A stretch of DNA of 64,000 nt from Bimuria novae-zelandiae CBS 107.79 (taxonomy: Eukaryota; Ascomycota; Dothideomycetes; Pleosporales; Didymosphaeriaceae): assembly GCA_010015655.1 (NCBI GenBank), contig ML976659.1, positions 62,001-126,000 of the forward strand, in the 5' to 3' direction. The position numbers were made by a program, and so were the translations under genes. Shown one piece after another: positions 34,249-45,357 of the stretch (the first letter of the stretch is position 1; each line of letters starts with the position of its first letter). The notes beneath the pieces are model-generated. The model was not told the origin of the DNA and ran no database searches. It saw only the letters and a list, made by a program, of their open reading frames with translations.

Positions 34249-37200
34249 TCACCGCTGCGCAGTCCTCCACCTCCCATCCGCCACCGTTTCGAACACGACC
34301 TTGCGACCCCTGTTCTTGACGCTTTCGGGCCCGCCCGCATCGATCCATCGTTGCAGATTTTTGCACTGACTTACGTCGAAGAGTTCGAGATCTCTACACC
34401 CTTCGACGACGGCTTCAACGCCGGTACCTGTGACGCGCACGCAGCCGCGTACAGAAAGGTGGCGGAGCTCCAGGAGGTGGAGAGAGATGCACCGGAGAGA
34501 AGTGTCGGAGACGGCGGAGCCGCAGAAGGCGAGGTTGAGGTGTGTAAGCATGGGGAGACCGAGGGCAAGGACTTCGGTCGCGGTGTCGGATAGGGCGCAG
34601 CAGAATGACTGACGCATGTTAGCAAGTGCGCTCTCGTGGCGGTGGAGAGAGGCAGAAACATGGGCGAATCATGCCCTGAGTTGCCCCAGGACACATAATC
34701 CACAAATAAAAGGGTTAGCGGGCAAAACTTCGAGGATATACGGGATGCGCAGACCTAATGCAATGCCGTTTCTAGTGAACGAGAAACAGGGAACTTACCA
34801 AGTCCAATTCTCTTAGTCCTTTGGCCGCGTTGGTGAGGCACACAATCGCATTGTCAGTCAGATATGTGCAATCCGCAAGACATAGCTTCGTCAACCGGGG
34901 AAACGAGTATACGCTCCAGTGCTGGAAGCCAATATCTGTTATAGTCGTACATCTTGTGAGGTCGATTTGCTCAATTCGACTCGCTGCATGGACTGCAATA
35001 TGCGCCATGGACCGGTCAGTGATATGCTTGCAGTAGCTCAGCGTCAAGCGTCGCAACTTCGGACATCCTACAACCGTTCCTGGGGGTAGCGGTTGTGGCA
35101 TTGGCTGTCCATTTGCTTTCTGGCCGAAGGAGCGTCTGTGGTTCATCTGCGCTTGTTGCGCCTGTGCCATTGCCATTGCTGGTGGGAGTTCGGGAACGAC
35201 CCAACCTATCACGCGAGCCAGTAAGTTGTCGCCCACCTTTCGACAGTTACTGAGGTCGACTTCTTCGAGCTCCTTCGCCTTCTGCACCATTTCTAGCACG
35301 GCAGGACCTGTTATATCCCACACGCTTTTCATGCGCCATATCTTGACGTTGGGTGCGCAAGTAGCCCCCAGTGCGGCGAAACCTTCATCGGTTACGTGGA
35401 AGCAGTTACTTATATCGACATAGGTAGGCCGGTTGCCCACAAATGGGCAGATGATTTCCTGCAATGTGCGATCTGTGACGCGACGGTTGTACTTCTTCAG
35501 ATCAAGAGTATGCAGAATGTCCGGAGAAGTATGTATGAGATGTTTCCAGTGTGTTGATACAAGACGTAAACGCATCAACTCGCACAAATCCAAATGCTTA
35601 AAAATGTTGATGACGATGGAATCGGGTAGCAGGCCCTTGTTGAATCTACTTGGGCGTCGCAACACTCGCGGTCGTTTGATCTCGAACGATGGTTCCGGTG
35701 GCGTCGTTACGTGTTTGAACAAAGGTGAGGGTGATAAGGGAGTAGAGCTTGGAGAGGGTGATTTCGGAATAGAAAGAGAGGATACGCCGGCAGGCGAATC
35801 CGGCGGTGGAGGAGCTAGAGAACCTCTTCGCGACCGAGACCGGACGTTATCCAGATCTACGTTGAGGAATGGGTCCGGATCGAAAGGCTCCATCATCTTT
35901 CCTTCCCGTCTTGAAGGCGTCATTGGACTATCGATGGCTGTCGGCGGGTCATTGAAAGTAACGGTTGGAACGCTGCCTTTTCGTGGGGTATGTGGAGCTC
36001 TGAGGTCGGCGATGATCAAGGAATCTATCTTTGGTGTGGTTTCTGTCGCATCCGTCATTTTCGTATCAGTATCCTTGGCAGCCTTGAGGCGTTCATTTGC
36101 GACCTGCTCCACCTGGCGGCGCAGGTCTGCGCCGCACATATCCCACAGCTGATTGAGAACGTCCCCACTAATCATGAGGCACTCGACAGATGAGACGGAG
36201 CGAACAGTCGCGGTGCGGAGGGGTGCCAGAGACAGGCTCGTAACTTCCCCAAAGTACTGACCCGGTCTCAAGCGTGCTTTCACATCACTGTATTGCTGGA
36301 GGTTGAGTTCGCCCGCGGCAATGGACTTTCTACGGTTATGAGTCATGGCGGAGTGCCCGTTTTCCAAGGGTTGTTGTGCGCTTACGACCTCGACCTCACC
36401 CTTGACGATAAAGTAGACATCGCGTCCTTGAGTGCCTTGCTTGATGATATCGGTGAAAGGAGGGAACTGGCAAGGTTGTGCATTGAGACCAATAAAATGC
36501 AGGATTTCAGATGGCAGGCTCGAGAATAGAGGCAGTTCTTTGAGTAACAGTCTCACAGGCAGACTCCCGTTGCCGAAAACGCTCATGGCTGCAACCTCGG
36601 CGAGACCCGGGCTCGGAGATTTCCGCTTCTTATATTGGCTTATGACTTCTCCGTCCTGCACAGAGCCTCGCTCAGACATCACAACGTCGCCATCGACGCG
36701 GTCTATGGGGCGCTTGATTGGTCGTGACACTAGCCCCGTGGCGGGCTTCCTGCTGACTTCTTTCTTCTTGCGCTCCAGAATGGCGAGGCGCTCTTTGGCC
36801 TCATCCATGATGGCATGCTCGACGTCAGGAAACTTGGGCAGCTCCTTCTCCAGTGCCTCCTTGTTCAGACGCACGACCAGCGACCGCGTGTTGGCCGTGA
36901 CGGTGGCGGTGCGGGGAATGTTCATCAAGATGCCAATCTCGCCAAAGAAGGCGCCGGGTTTCAGTTCGGCGTAAGTGCTCTCGCCGTCGCGCGAGGTCAC
37001 GCGGACGGAGCCTCGTACCAGCCAGTACATGGCCTTGCCCTGCTCGCCCTCGGTGAGGATGGTATCATGGGCCTGGTGCAGCTGCGGCTTGAGGTGCATG
37101 CCCACGGCGGCGAGGAACGAGTCAGGCGCGGAGAGAAACAGCGGGAAGGAGCGCAGTCTGTCCAGCAGATCCAGCGGCAGTCCCTGGATGGTGGACGCGG

Positions 37201-37357
37201 TGAGGGGCGACGGGCGGATGGGCCTGGTGGGATTTGTGTCGGACTCGTAGGCGCGCACCATGGCGAAGGGATCGGGCACCATGACACCGCCGTTGGCCCT
37301 GCCACCCGCGGGCCCGCCCGGCCTGTATCGTCGCATCGTGGTGGAGGAGGGCTGCAA
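34249..37357 (-). CDS. Cyclic-nucleotide-binding, F-box and LRR protein
   Basis: 972-residue protein from two exons (37357-34799 and 34608-34249, intron 190 bp, GTAAGT...GCGTCAG). Order: CNB domain 1 (about 71-175) with FGEIGILMNIPRTATV, matching the phosphate-binding cassette; CNB domain 2 (about 272-409) with GQYFGEVTSLSLAPLRTATV; a Ser/Pro-rich linker; an F-box (about 572-620, LLPDSIVINIFKHLDL...RLVSTHWKHL); then leucine-rich repeats of the F-box-LRR type (LTLSYCKHITDRSM, IDLTRCTTITDIGF, LCLADCTYLTDNAI) to about 960. The F-box should bind Skp1 in an SCF ubiquitin ligase, the LRRs a substrate. The CNB pair suggests control by cAMP or another ligand, which is inference. Without the intron the first exon would end in a spurious short tail. 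Confidence 0.92.
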
Positions 37358-38344
37358 CGCGTGCAGCAGCGCTCGGGGATGTCAATGAGTCGCGAAGAGG
37401 GGCAGTGGCGACGTCAGCGGCACGTGCCGGTGGTGGGCGGGACGGAAAGAAGCTCTGCGGTGTGTGTGCGTGCCTTCAGCATCAATTCATAGTGACGCGG
37501 GCTTTGTGGGAGCTGTTGCGGCGGGTTGCAGTGTGGGCGGAGGAGCGAGTGCGGCCGTCAGCGACCATTGGTGCACACACACAAACACAAGCTGGGGCGA
37601 GAGAGAGAGAGAGAGCGAGGACAGGCGGTCAGCCTCGTGCTTTCCTTTGTGGTGATGCAAGCAAACACGCACAAGCTGGGGAGGGTATCGCTGGAGCTAA
37701 AAACTATGTAGGTATGCGGGCGCGCGTGGAGCTGGGCTGGCTGGTCAACGGAGCAGCTTTTGGGCAGGCCACTGCTTCCACGCTGCTTCGAGAAGGAAAG
37801 CGCCCCCCTGCCAGCTGCTGAAACACCACCCAAAATCGCTCGTGTAGGCCCGCGCCGCCACAACGTGTGGATCGGCGTCTGTGCAGCTCCCGTGCAACAG
37901 CTTTTCGCAACGTCTTTTACATGGGAGCAATGCGCGCTGTTTGGTGTCTTGCCCCGTGCAAAACTATGCCAATGTTCCTTCGGCGCCGTGCCGTCCGCTA
38001 CAATTACAAAGAGGAATGCCACAGGAAGACGCACTGAGACCCCTGCCGTCGCATCTCTCTTGCCGCGGGCCTCGCTTTTCACCAGCAGCCGCACGGAGAA
38101 TTCTCCGTCGTGCCAGCACACAGTCCAACCGCTCGCTATCAAAAATATCGGTTCCTCGTGTCGTTCGTGACTTCGTAAACGGCCGTCCACTGGTGACACC
38201 AACCTGCGACCAGCCATGAACCTGCCGGGCCAGCGAGCAAACAATGCCCGTCCCAACCCCATCGCCTGCAGCCGACCCACCTCATGACCCCATTATGCAA
38301 ACAGCAATTGGACTCGTACACGACCGCACTCAGACGCTAGCTCC
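37358..38344. other. Intergenic region with a GA microsatellite
   Basis: Probable promoter of the F-box gene. It contains a (GA)8 run at 37599-37615 and a nearby CA-rich stretch. Small open frames on both strands are not family-like. Nothing else recognised. Confidence 0.4.
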
Positions 38345-39507
38345 CTAGTCGTAGTTGTACTCGCGGCGCCTGTCTCTCCCGTCACCGCTCTCGTACCCCC
38401 GATGCTCTCGTCTCTCTCTGCGCTCTTTGCGCTTATCGAACCTTTCCTCGAGTTCTCTGGCGGCAAGGCCGCCAAGGATTGCCCCTCCTACTGTCGCAAC
38501 CGAACTCGAGCCACTCTTGTCTCGATTGACACGGCTGCCAGCTACTCCTCCTATCAAGACCCCCACGACTGTGGCAAGCACACCGTTATGATTGTTCGGG
38601 GATTTCGGTCGCTCTTGCCTGCGGGGCGGATACCAAGAAGAAGAGCGTCGCCGTCTCGCTAGGGGGCGTTCCTGTGCAGCGCACACGTCGTTGTACGCTC
38701 GAGGACCACATCCTACGTCGGAAGGTGGGGATTGTACTCTCGGCTGACTGGTCAGTTGAGCATAGTTGCCGTGGTCAAGGAACTTACGACAACTGCTCCT
38801 GGGTATCTGATGGCATCTCTCGAGTGGGCCACTGCTTGTTCAGGTGCCCCATTGGGTCTATAGTACCCGCGCTCTTCCACCGTCCTCTCATAGCGGCCAT
38901 TGTCTCTCCAGCCATCGTCTCTCCAGCCATCGTCTCTCCAGCCATCGTCTCTCCAGCCATCGTCTCTCCAGCCATCGTCTCTCCAGCCATCGTCTCTCCA
39001 GCGGTCAGGTGCATTCCAAGGGTACATGGTTCTTGGCGCTCGCTCGTCGTCTGAGTCTGAGTCGCTCTCGTACCTGTTGTGCTGTACTGATCTATGGTCG
39101 GACTGTTCACCTCGTGGATCGGAGTAGGATCGCTAGCGCGGCAACAGCCCTCGCGGCAGCTGCCTGGGCGGTCTTGGTAGCAGTCCTGGAGGCGGAGGAG
39201 GAAAGTTCCACTGGGTATGCGGAGGCAGGTCGCCTTGTAGAGGCTTCTCCTGCTGTTGCGGCGAGTCCTGTCGCTGAGGAGGCGGCTTCTCCTGCTCCGG
39301 CAGGCTTCTTGGCTGTTGACCGCGGTGCTTTCTGCCAAAAGGCTTATGCTTGCTTACGTGGTCGACTAAGGGATCATGAAAATGTGTCGCAAACCGATCA
39401 ACTCCTTCGAAGCCGAGTTCCTAAGAGGATCAGTATTACACAGCATGCTGAAGGCTGCGTGCGCTTAGTAGTTTACTCACGACAAGCTCTCCGTAGTCGT
39501 CCGCCAT
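38345..39507 (-). pseudogene. MADDY-type repeat protein with glycine-rich hydrophobic domain, one in-frame stop
   Basis: Three exons joined in phase: 39507-39481 (MADDYGELV), 39420-38788 (ELGFEGVDRFATHF...) and 38671-38345, with GT-AG introns of 60 and 116 bp. The N terminus MADDYGELVELGFEGVDR is, to my knowledge, shared by a family of Pro/Gln/Arg-rich proteins of filamentous ascomycetes. Then come a Pro/Gln-rich part, an acidic SDSDSDDE patch, seven tandem WRDDG units, and a glycine-rich hydrophobic pair (ATVVGVLIGGVAGS, ATVGGAILGGLAAREL) before a basic tail. One in-frame TAG (39133-39135, codon 105) breaks the frame; both sides remain coherent for another 220 codons. Either a null allele, a readthrough stop, or a sequence error. 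Function unknown. Confidence 0.7.
38900..39004 (-). repeat. 15-bp coding minisatellite (WRDDG repeats)
   Basis: About seven near-identical 15-bp units (plus strand TCTCCAGCCATCGTC) encode tandem WRDDG on the minus strand. The unit length keeps the frame, so copy-number change would alter the protein only by five-residue steps. Confidence 0.95.
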
Positions 39508-41313
39508 GATGACAAGCCGTTTCCCTGTGGCAAAACTTCCGCGAGGTACCGTAGCTGATCCCCCGGATGTTCTGCCGGGGACCCTGCGTGGTATGGATGC
39601 TGTGACTAGATGCCTGGTTCAGGGTGATGATAATCCTGGTTCGCGCATGACGTCGTCTTGCATTCGCGGTCTGTGCGAGGGCTGGAACCTCGATCTTGAA
39701 ACTCGCAGGACAATCGTGAACTGATGGAGTAGGGCTGAATGGGCTGTCAAGACGTGTTTTAAAGATTGGGCACAGTTCATCCACTGATCGATCCTGCGAA
39801 TTTGTGCCTTGGGTTTCGTTCCCGTGAGAGAAGCGCGAGGCACGATCAAATGAGCATACGTCAGCCGCGTGCGTATTTGCACGCCCGCAGTTGACAGCAA
39901 CAGCACCAGCATCTCGATACAGGTGTACAAACAGAGCAAAGTGAGCTAAAACAACAGCTCAAGGACCGATCGGATTTCAATTCCTGCCGTGATCACCGTT
40001 GGCCATTCGATTCCCCGGAAACGCAGAAGTGAAGTCCCCAATCGGATCAAGTGTTGTGTCGTTACAGTTGCGAAAAGACTCCAACGCTCATTAGTTTCGC
40101 AATAAACAGTTTTTAAAAAATCTCCTCATTAATTCCAAAGAAGGTACCTATGACATGTCGCTCAACATGATAAAGTCCAGCCTAGAATGCCAGGTCGCGT
40201 ACAGTCAGTCGTAGGTAAGGGTGTCCAAAGTCACTCTTGGACGAGACGCATGACGCAACTGAGAAGCAAAAGAAAGCCTTCATACAGTCGCTAGCGATTG
40301 CGGCTTCACCCCATTACACCGGCTGCAACATGTGCTGCTTAGCCTCACCTTCCGTAAATGGGTTAGCGCTAACTGTGGAACGCTAAACAGACAGTTTGAC
40401 TAGTTAGCTATTAACAAAAAGTGGGCTGGACCCTTGCTGGCACATCGGCCTGAGTTGGTGTTGCTGCCTGTAAGGGTGAAGCCGCAATCGCTAGTGACTG
40501 TATCGAACAATGTGGAACCGAAGAGTTGATGCGACTGAAAAGTTTCGACAAGGCCGCTGGTCGAACTCGCTTCTGAAAGGTCATCGCACATTTGACATGA
40601 TTTTCGCTATATGCCCAGGTGCGGTACGATAGCGGGGAGCCGGTGTCGAAAGCTACCCACCACGCGATTCGCGTTACCGTTGAAGCTGCACCAATACGAC
40701 CAGCAAACAGCGAGCCGAAACCTCGGTGCGAGACGTCAATAAACATTGTTCGCGGAGATCCGTGTCGGACCGACCGCTACTCGTGTACCTAGGACATCTA
40801 GTCACGACGCCCACCTATTCTTAGCCACCTTGGGCGATGAAAAGAAAACAATAGTGTCTAAGTGACCCATAAAGAGGTCTAAGACAGAAACAATAGCACG
40901 CGAAAAGTTGCATCAGGGTCTGTCGGAGGACCCAAGTCAACGCACGACATGCTCTCTCCACGCACAAGTCGCGAAGCCGTGTACAGTGCCACTGTGCCTG
41001 GGATCGCCGCACCCGACTGCTACTCGCGGGATCGGCTTGCGAGTTTCGGAACCTCTATTTTGAGGGGTATCTTGCGTGGCTCGTAGTCAGGGTGCATGGG
41101 GAAACGCAGTCGCAAGTCCGCAAAGTAGCAGATACGCGACCACCCTTCAGTCTCCATCTTCCTCCCATAGGTATAAAGCCGTCGATATCTAGCTTTCGGA
41201 ATCAACATCCCAACTCAACTAACTCTCATCACTTCAGCACCCCATCATCCACATCCATGACCTGTGTTACGCTTTAGATCCCCAGCTTCCAAGTCAATTA
41301 TCTATTTATCACC
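39508..41313. other. Gene-poor region containing one MITE
   Basis: No gene supported. Apart from the MITE at 40285-40500 the sequence has ordinary composition. Scattered short frames lack any recognisable motif. The last 200 bp, including TATAAAG near 41171, are probably the promoter of the gene at 41314. Confidence 0.4.
40285..40500. mobile_element. 216-bp Tc1/mariner-type MITE
   Basis: Terminal inverted repeats begin CAGTCGCTAGCGATTGCGG at 40285 and end with the inverted CCGCAATCGCTAGTGACTG at 40500, with one mismatch over the first 27 bp and looser pairing to about 45 bp. The element is flanked by TA on both sides (40283-40284, 40501-40502). CAGT ends plus a TA duplication are typical of Tc1/mariner, including the fungal Fot1/pogo group. 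No coding capacity. Confidence 0.8.
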
Positions 41314-41833
41314 ATGTCTTCCACCATCACCACCCCCCTCCCCGCCAACATCGACGCCGGCACCCTCATTGCCACCCTCCACACCCACGACACCATGATC
41401 AAAGCCCTCTGCCCGGGCCTCATCTCCTACGAATTCGTCTCCGGCGACAAAAACAGCGAGGCTACCTACTCGGTGACCGACAAGAAGTCCATGGGCCAAG
41501 TACGTCTCCCCCCCCCCCCCCCCCCCCCCTTTCCACCCAATCTACCATCCCTCGACATACCCTATGCCAATTTAGATTATCTAACACACAGTGGGATAGA
41601 CGACGTACAAGCTCACCCTCACCAACGTAAACGACGGCATCGACTCCCTCGTCAACGCAAAGCCGCCCGTCGGCACGCTTACTATTTCTGCAAAGTGGCG
41701 CGTCGTCAAGGGCGAGTTGGTTGAGGAAGTCGAGATTGACGGGAATTTCATGATGAAGAAGATGGCGAAGGGGAACGTGGAGAAGACGCATCCGGAGCAG
41801 CACGCGCGGCTGTTGGAGATGGCGAAGGCGTGA
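41314..41833 (+). CDS. Small DUF7053-like protein
   Basis: 139 residues from exons 41314-41499 and 41600-41833. The intron (GTACGT...GGGATAG, 100 bp) is required: without it the frame runs out of phase with the conserved-looking part TTYKLTLTNVNDGIDSLV. The protein starts MSSTITTPLPANIDAGTLIATLHTHDTMI, includes SATYSVTDKK-like strands (EATYSVTDKKSMGQ) and ends LLEMAKA. The pattern of an N-terminal short helix, Tyr-rich strands and a C-terminal helix resembles the fungal DUF7053 family, probably a small START-like fold. That assignment is from memory and unverified. The intron carries a run of 22 C. No signal peptide. Confidence 0.75.
41508..41529 (+). repeat. 22-bp poly-C tract inside an intron
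   Basis: Uninterrupted run of 22 C starting eight bases after the 5' splice site of the DUF7053-like gene. Such long C runs are rare and unstable, and assembly may misjudge the count. Confidence 0.95.
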
Positions 41834-42292
41834 AAGTCACTAGGATGGTGCTGAGGCTGGCGAAGCAGCTGGAGAGGAGTTATATAGGAGTGGGATGGGG
41901 AGGGCGGCGGGGGTGGTATTTTGCTTGGGGCTGTGTGTTGTTGGAATGGAGGAGCTGCAGTGTGTGAGCATTTCGCATTGAATGGAGTTTTGAATTTTTG
42001 TGTGTATGAAAGATATTGGTGGTGTGTAAGATGGAGGTTGAGAGGTGGAACTATGTGGTGATTAGAGACCACGAGTGGGAATGTTAGGAAACGCTGAAGA
42101 TGTCGACGACGCTGCTAGGAAGCTGCTCAATCAAAACGGTAACGGATATGTTTTTCCCCGCCGGAAATCAATCAAATAATATCATCCTATGACGGCTCGC
42201 GCGCACGCGTATCGAAATCTGCCTGCATATGTACAGATCATACATATGTATGTATGTAGGAAGACAGTAGTGTAGCTAAGAACCTAGATATC

Positions 42293-42555
42293 TTACCCGA
42301 GCCTGGCCCGCTTACTCTTCTGAGCATGATGTAAATACAACTCTCTCATCACAGTATCATCTTCCTCCTCCACCTCCGCATTCATACCATCAACACCACG
42401 CCGCAACTAGCCGCGTATGGCAGCAATCCCAAGAGCAATATTGGCGTTAAGCAGCAACATTGTCCTTGTTAATTTTTCATAGGAATAGTTGCCTGTTTAG
42501 TAAATCTGACAATTGTTAGACGCATCAATCAAGTATCCGACAAGACCGCGCACCT
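42293..42555 (-). pseudogene. 3' remnant of an unknown gene, truncated by an AT-rich block
   Basis: One minus-strand frame gives a coherent C terminus: RGLVGYLIDASNNCQIY, a stop, TGNYSYEKLTRTMLLLNANI, ALGIAAIRG, a stop, LRRGVDGMNAEVEEEDDTVM, RELYLHHAQKSKRARLG and the real stop at 42293. The two internal stops (TAA, TAG) sit where CAA and CAG would keep the sense, which fits RIP-type C-to-T changes. Upstream the frame enters AT-rich sequence and is lost. The family is not recognised. 41834-42292 holds no gene. Confidence 0.55.
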
Positions 42556-42559
42556 AGGG

Positions 42560-44040
42560 TATTTTAGCATGCTGTTCTCAATCTAATAATGTAATATCTA
42601 TTTTTTTAAACGTTTTTAGTAATAAAATACTAAGTTAAAAGAATTATATATATTATATATTAAAATAAATACAGTTTTGGAAGTATTGTCACGATGCATA
42701 TATATACTATCCTATACCCTGTAACGATTGTTATCGTTACTGTACCCTTTGGGGGCAGCGCTTTTTACACGTATTTTAGTAAAATATTAGATATTAAAGT
42801 AATAATACATTAGGATAAGTCTATATAGTGGGTTACTAAGGTATATAGTAACTAGTAGTAACGTAATCGCGTTGCGAGGTTGCAGGTATTACTAAGTGGT
42901 CTAAAAAAGCCCTAATAATATTCCTACTACGCCGCCTGCTATGGGCTGCTAGGTTACTAATTATATAAGTAATTAAAAAACCTAAATAATATAAACTAAA
43001 TTCTCTATTAAATGGCATGTTTAGAATTTTTATAACCGGCCTCATTAGGAGGTAATCTAAGTTTTAAAACCGTATAATAGAAATTAATTTCTTTGTTTTA
43101 AATGGCTTAAACTTAGGACCTTTAAATAATGTATCTAACTAGAATTATATGTTATTATTAAATACAAAAAGGGTTAAAGTAAACATTAGTAACTTAATAA
43201 GTTTTTTCTTCAGTGAAGAAAACTATTTACATAATATAAATAAAAATTTAAAAACTTAAATTCTCTATAAAACGTACTTTTTAGAATTTTTATACAAAAT
43301 TTTGATATAAAGTTATTTACATTTAAATTGTTTAAAAGATTAATAATTTACTACTTAATACTGAGACCTACTTAATAGGGATAAGATTATGTAATTATAG
43401 AGGATTAAGTTCTTTATAAAAATAATTCATTTAGAATGTTTATAACAAGTATAATTAAAAAGCTATTTAAGTTTTAAGATTAGAAAAAGAGTTACTATAA
43501 TTTATAGTAGGAAGTAGTAGGCATCTACAAAAGGAAGTACCAAAAAATAAACTTTTTTCTACAAATATTACTATTTAGTGAAGTCCTAATATAGCTATGT
43601 ATAGTAGAAACTTTTAAGTACCTATTTACTTATAAATACTAACCTAAATATTAGCGTATTTATATTTACTACGCTTAAGTCTCCCCTTAAGTGTAATAGG
43701 TATTTATTACCCTTTTTTTAAATACTATACGTAACTACGTAAAGTATATCACCTTATATAGAGATGTACGTGTATAAGACGTTACCTAAAGTAATTCTAT
43801 AAAGGTCTTAGCGTATAAAAATAACTTTATATAATATCTTATATTATATACGTTATTAGTCTATTTAATAGCTAAATTAATTAAAAGTCTTATTATTAAA
43901 AGTATTATTCTATTAACTATTTAGGCTTTAGCAGGTTTTCTATACTAGGCATTACTTTAAGTTAAATAAATTATCAATATTATATATATACTTAATATAC
44001 TACTGTTATTAAATTTAGGCTTAAAATGCTGTTAAAATAA
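42560..44040. repeat. AT-rich RIP-like block with degenerate internal repeats
   Basis: About 1.5 kb of AT-rich, TpA-rich sequence without a recognisable coding frame. A motif of the type AAATTCTCTATTAAA...TTTAGAATTTTTATA recurs at about 42996, 43258 and 43404, spaced unevenly and diverged. A 20-bp palindrome (GTAACGATTGTTATCGTTAC) lies at 42721-42740. Probably an old, fully eroded transposon; no LTR or TIR pair could be found. Confidence 0.5.
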
Positions 44041-44283
44041 TAACCTAGGACCCCCTGGGCGCGGTACTGAAGGTTCTAGACTCTTGCATGTTTCATTGCC
44101 TTTTCCAGAAATCTACATGTGCAGTGTCTGCTGCCACAAGGTGCAGGACCTCCATTGAAACTCCGGCATCGCACCCTTCTATCAGTATAGCGGAGGCACA
44201 ATGATGGTTACCTCGCCCTCTAATGTACATTCATATACTACCAATCTCAGACCGCACCGGCACCATCTATATGCTCGAAGAAG

Positions 44284-45357
44284 TCACTGAACCTGCTCAT
44301 TGTAAGCAACCATCGTTATAGAGTCGGAAAACATTGAACCCACCCTATCTGGTTCAGCAACATCGGCGCCGTTCTCGAAAGTATCGTTGATTTCGGTGGG
44401 CAGTATCAATTCTTGACGATGTTTCTTAGCCGGTGGGTCAACTTCAGGCGTGCTCGCTTTCCGCTTGCCATCTTGATCGGGGTGTTCATTGACGGTTTGA
44501 ACCGAAGTAGATGGATCTTCAGAACATTCCATGGAAACCTTTTCGTTGCACTGTGGCTCGTCTGTAATCCTGTCGTCTAATGCCTCGTTAGCATTCCACG
44601 GGTAACCGGGAGTCTGAACCGGAATCATACCGTGTACTTTGCGTTGGGAGTTCGATTGTACTTTGTTGATAGATGATTTCTCTCCTGCCAACACTTGGCT
44701 TCTCGGATCGATCGTGGAGACTGTCAACGCAATGGACTTGTCAGTGTACACGATCATTAGCTTATTCTTGTAACACATACCTTCGCCAATAGCTAGTTAA
44801 GCGCCGTTTTTCATGGATACGAACATCTTGTTGTTCTCCATCTGCTCCGGAAGAACATATGAACTTTAATGGAACGTATCCTTGTTCTCCGGCCGAGCTG
44901 TAGTCAATGTATGCTTGAAGCTCGATCGGCCAGCCCGATCAATGAGCTGATGGAACAGCCTGCCTTCAGCGGGACTGCATCCCACCCTTTCTTGCAGCGT
45001 TCCGTCTGGCTTTAGGTTGAGCGGATACGATCTGAAGCTCTTCAACCTGTCTTCGCGCATCATGTCTTCGAAAGCTCGGAAGAACGTGGCAAAGATGTCC
45101 GGCGAATAGGCCCATTGTTGAGGGAGCGGGAAACTGCCGTCATATAGGCCTTCGGGAAAGTCTTTCTCGGTGATGAAGGGCCATGAGTGTGGAGTGGTGG
45201 GATTGTAATTTGGGAGGTTGTTCTTGTGGTCGGGATGGGATGGATCGGAGGTTTCGGTGACGGTGATGTTTGAGGGGAGTCGTCTGAGGCAGTACTCTGC
45301 ATCGCCCTCAGAGAGATGGCTTACCCGACGGTAGTGGTTTTGAGGAGTTGCCACCAT
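44284..45357 (-). pseudogene. Unknown gene with two CAR-to-TAR type stops
   Basis: Coherent minus-strand gene: exon 1 from ATG 45357 to about 44782, intron GTATGT...TTGACAG (about 60 bp), exon 2 to the stop at 44284. Exon 1 encodes MVATPQNHYRRVSHLSEGDA and an aromatic-rich middle (WAYSPDIFATFFRAFEDMM). Exon 2 is acidic and Ser/Thr-rich with a basic PPAKKHRQE patch that could be a nuclear signal. Two in-frame TAA codons occur late in exon 1 (after ENKDTFH and after SMKNGA); both fit CAA to TAA. Phase is kept throughout. The gene borders the AT-rich block at 42.6-44.0 kb, so damage by RIP spreading is likely. Family not recognised. Confidence 0.6.

Noticed and set aside
38900..39004. Regular short repeats resembling a CRISPR array
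   Set aside because: Units are head-to-tail 15-mers without spacers, encode WRDDG in frame, and the genome is eukaryotic.
40411..40746. Minus-strand frame of 111 codons
   Set aside because: It runs through the right end of the Tc1/mariner MITE and shows no domain, so it is probably chance.
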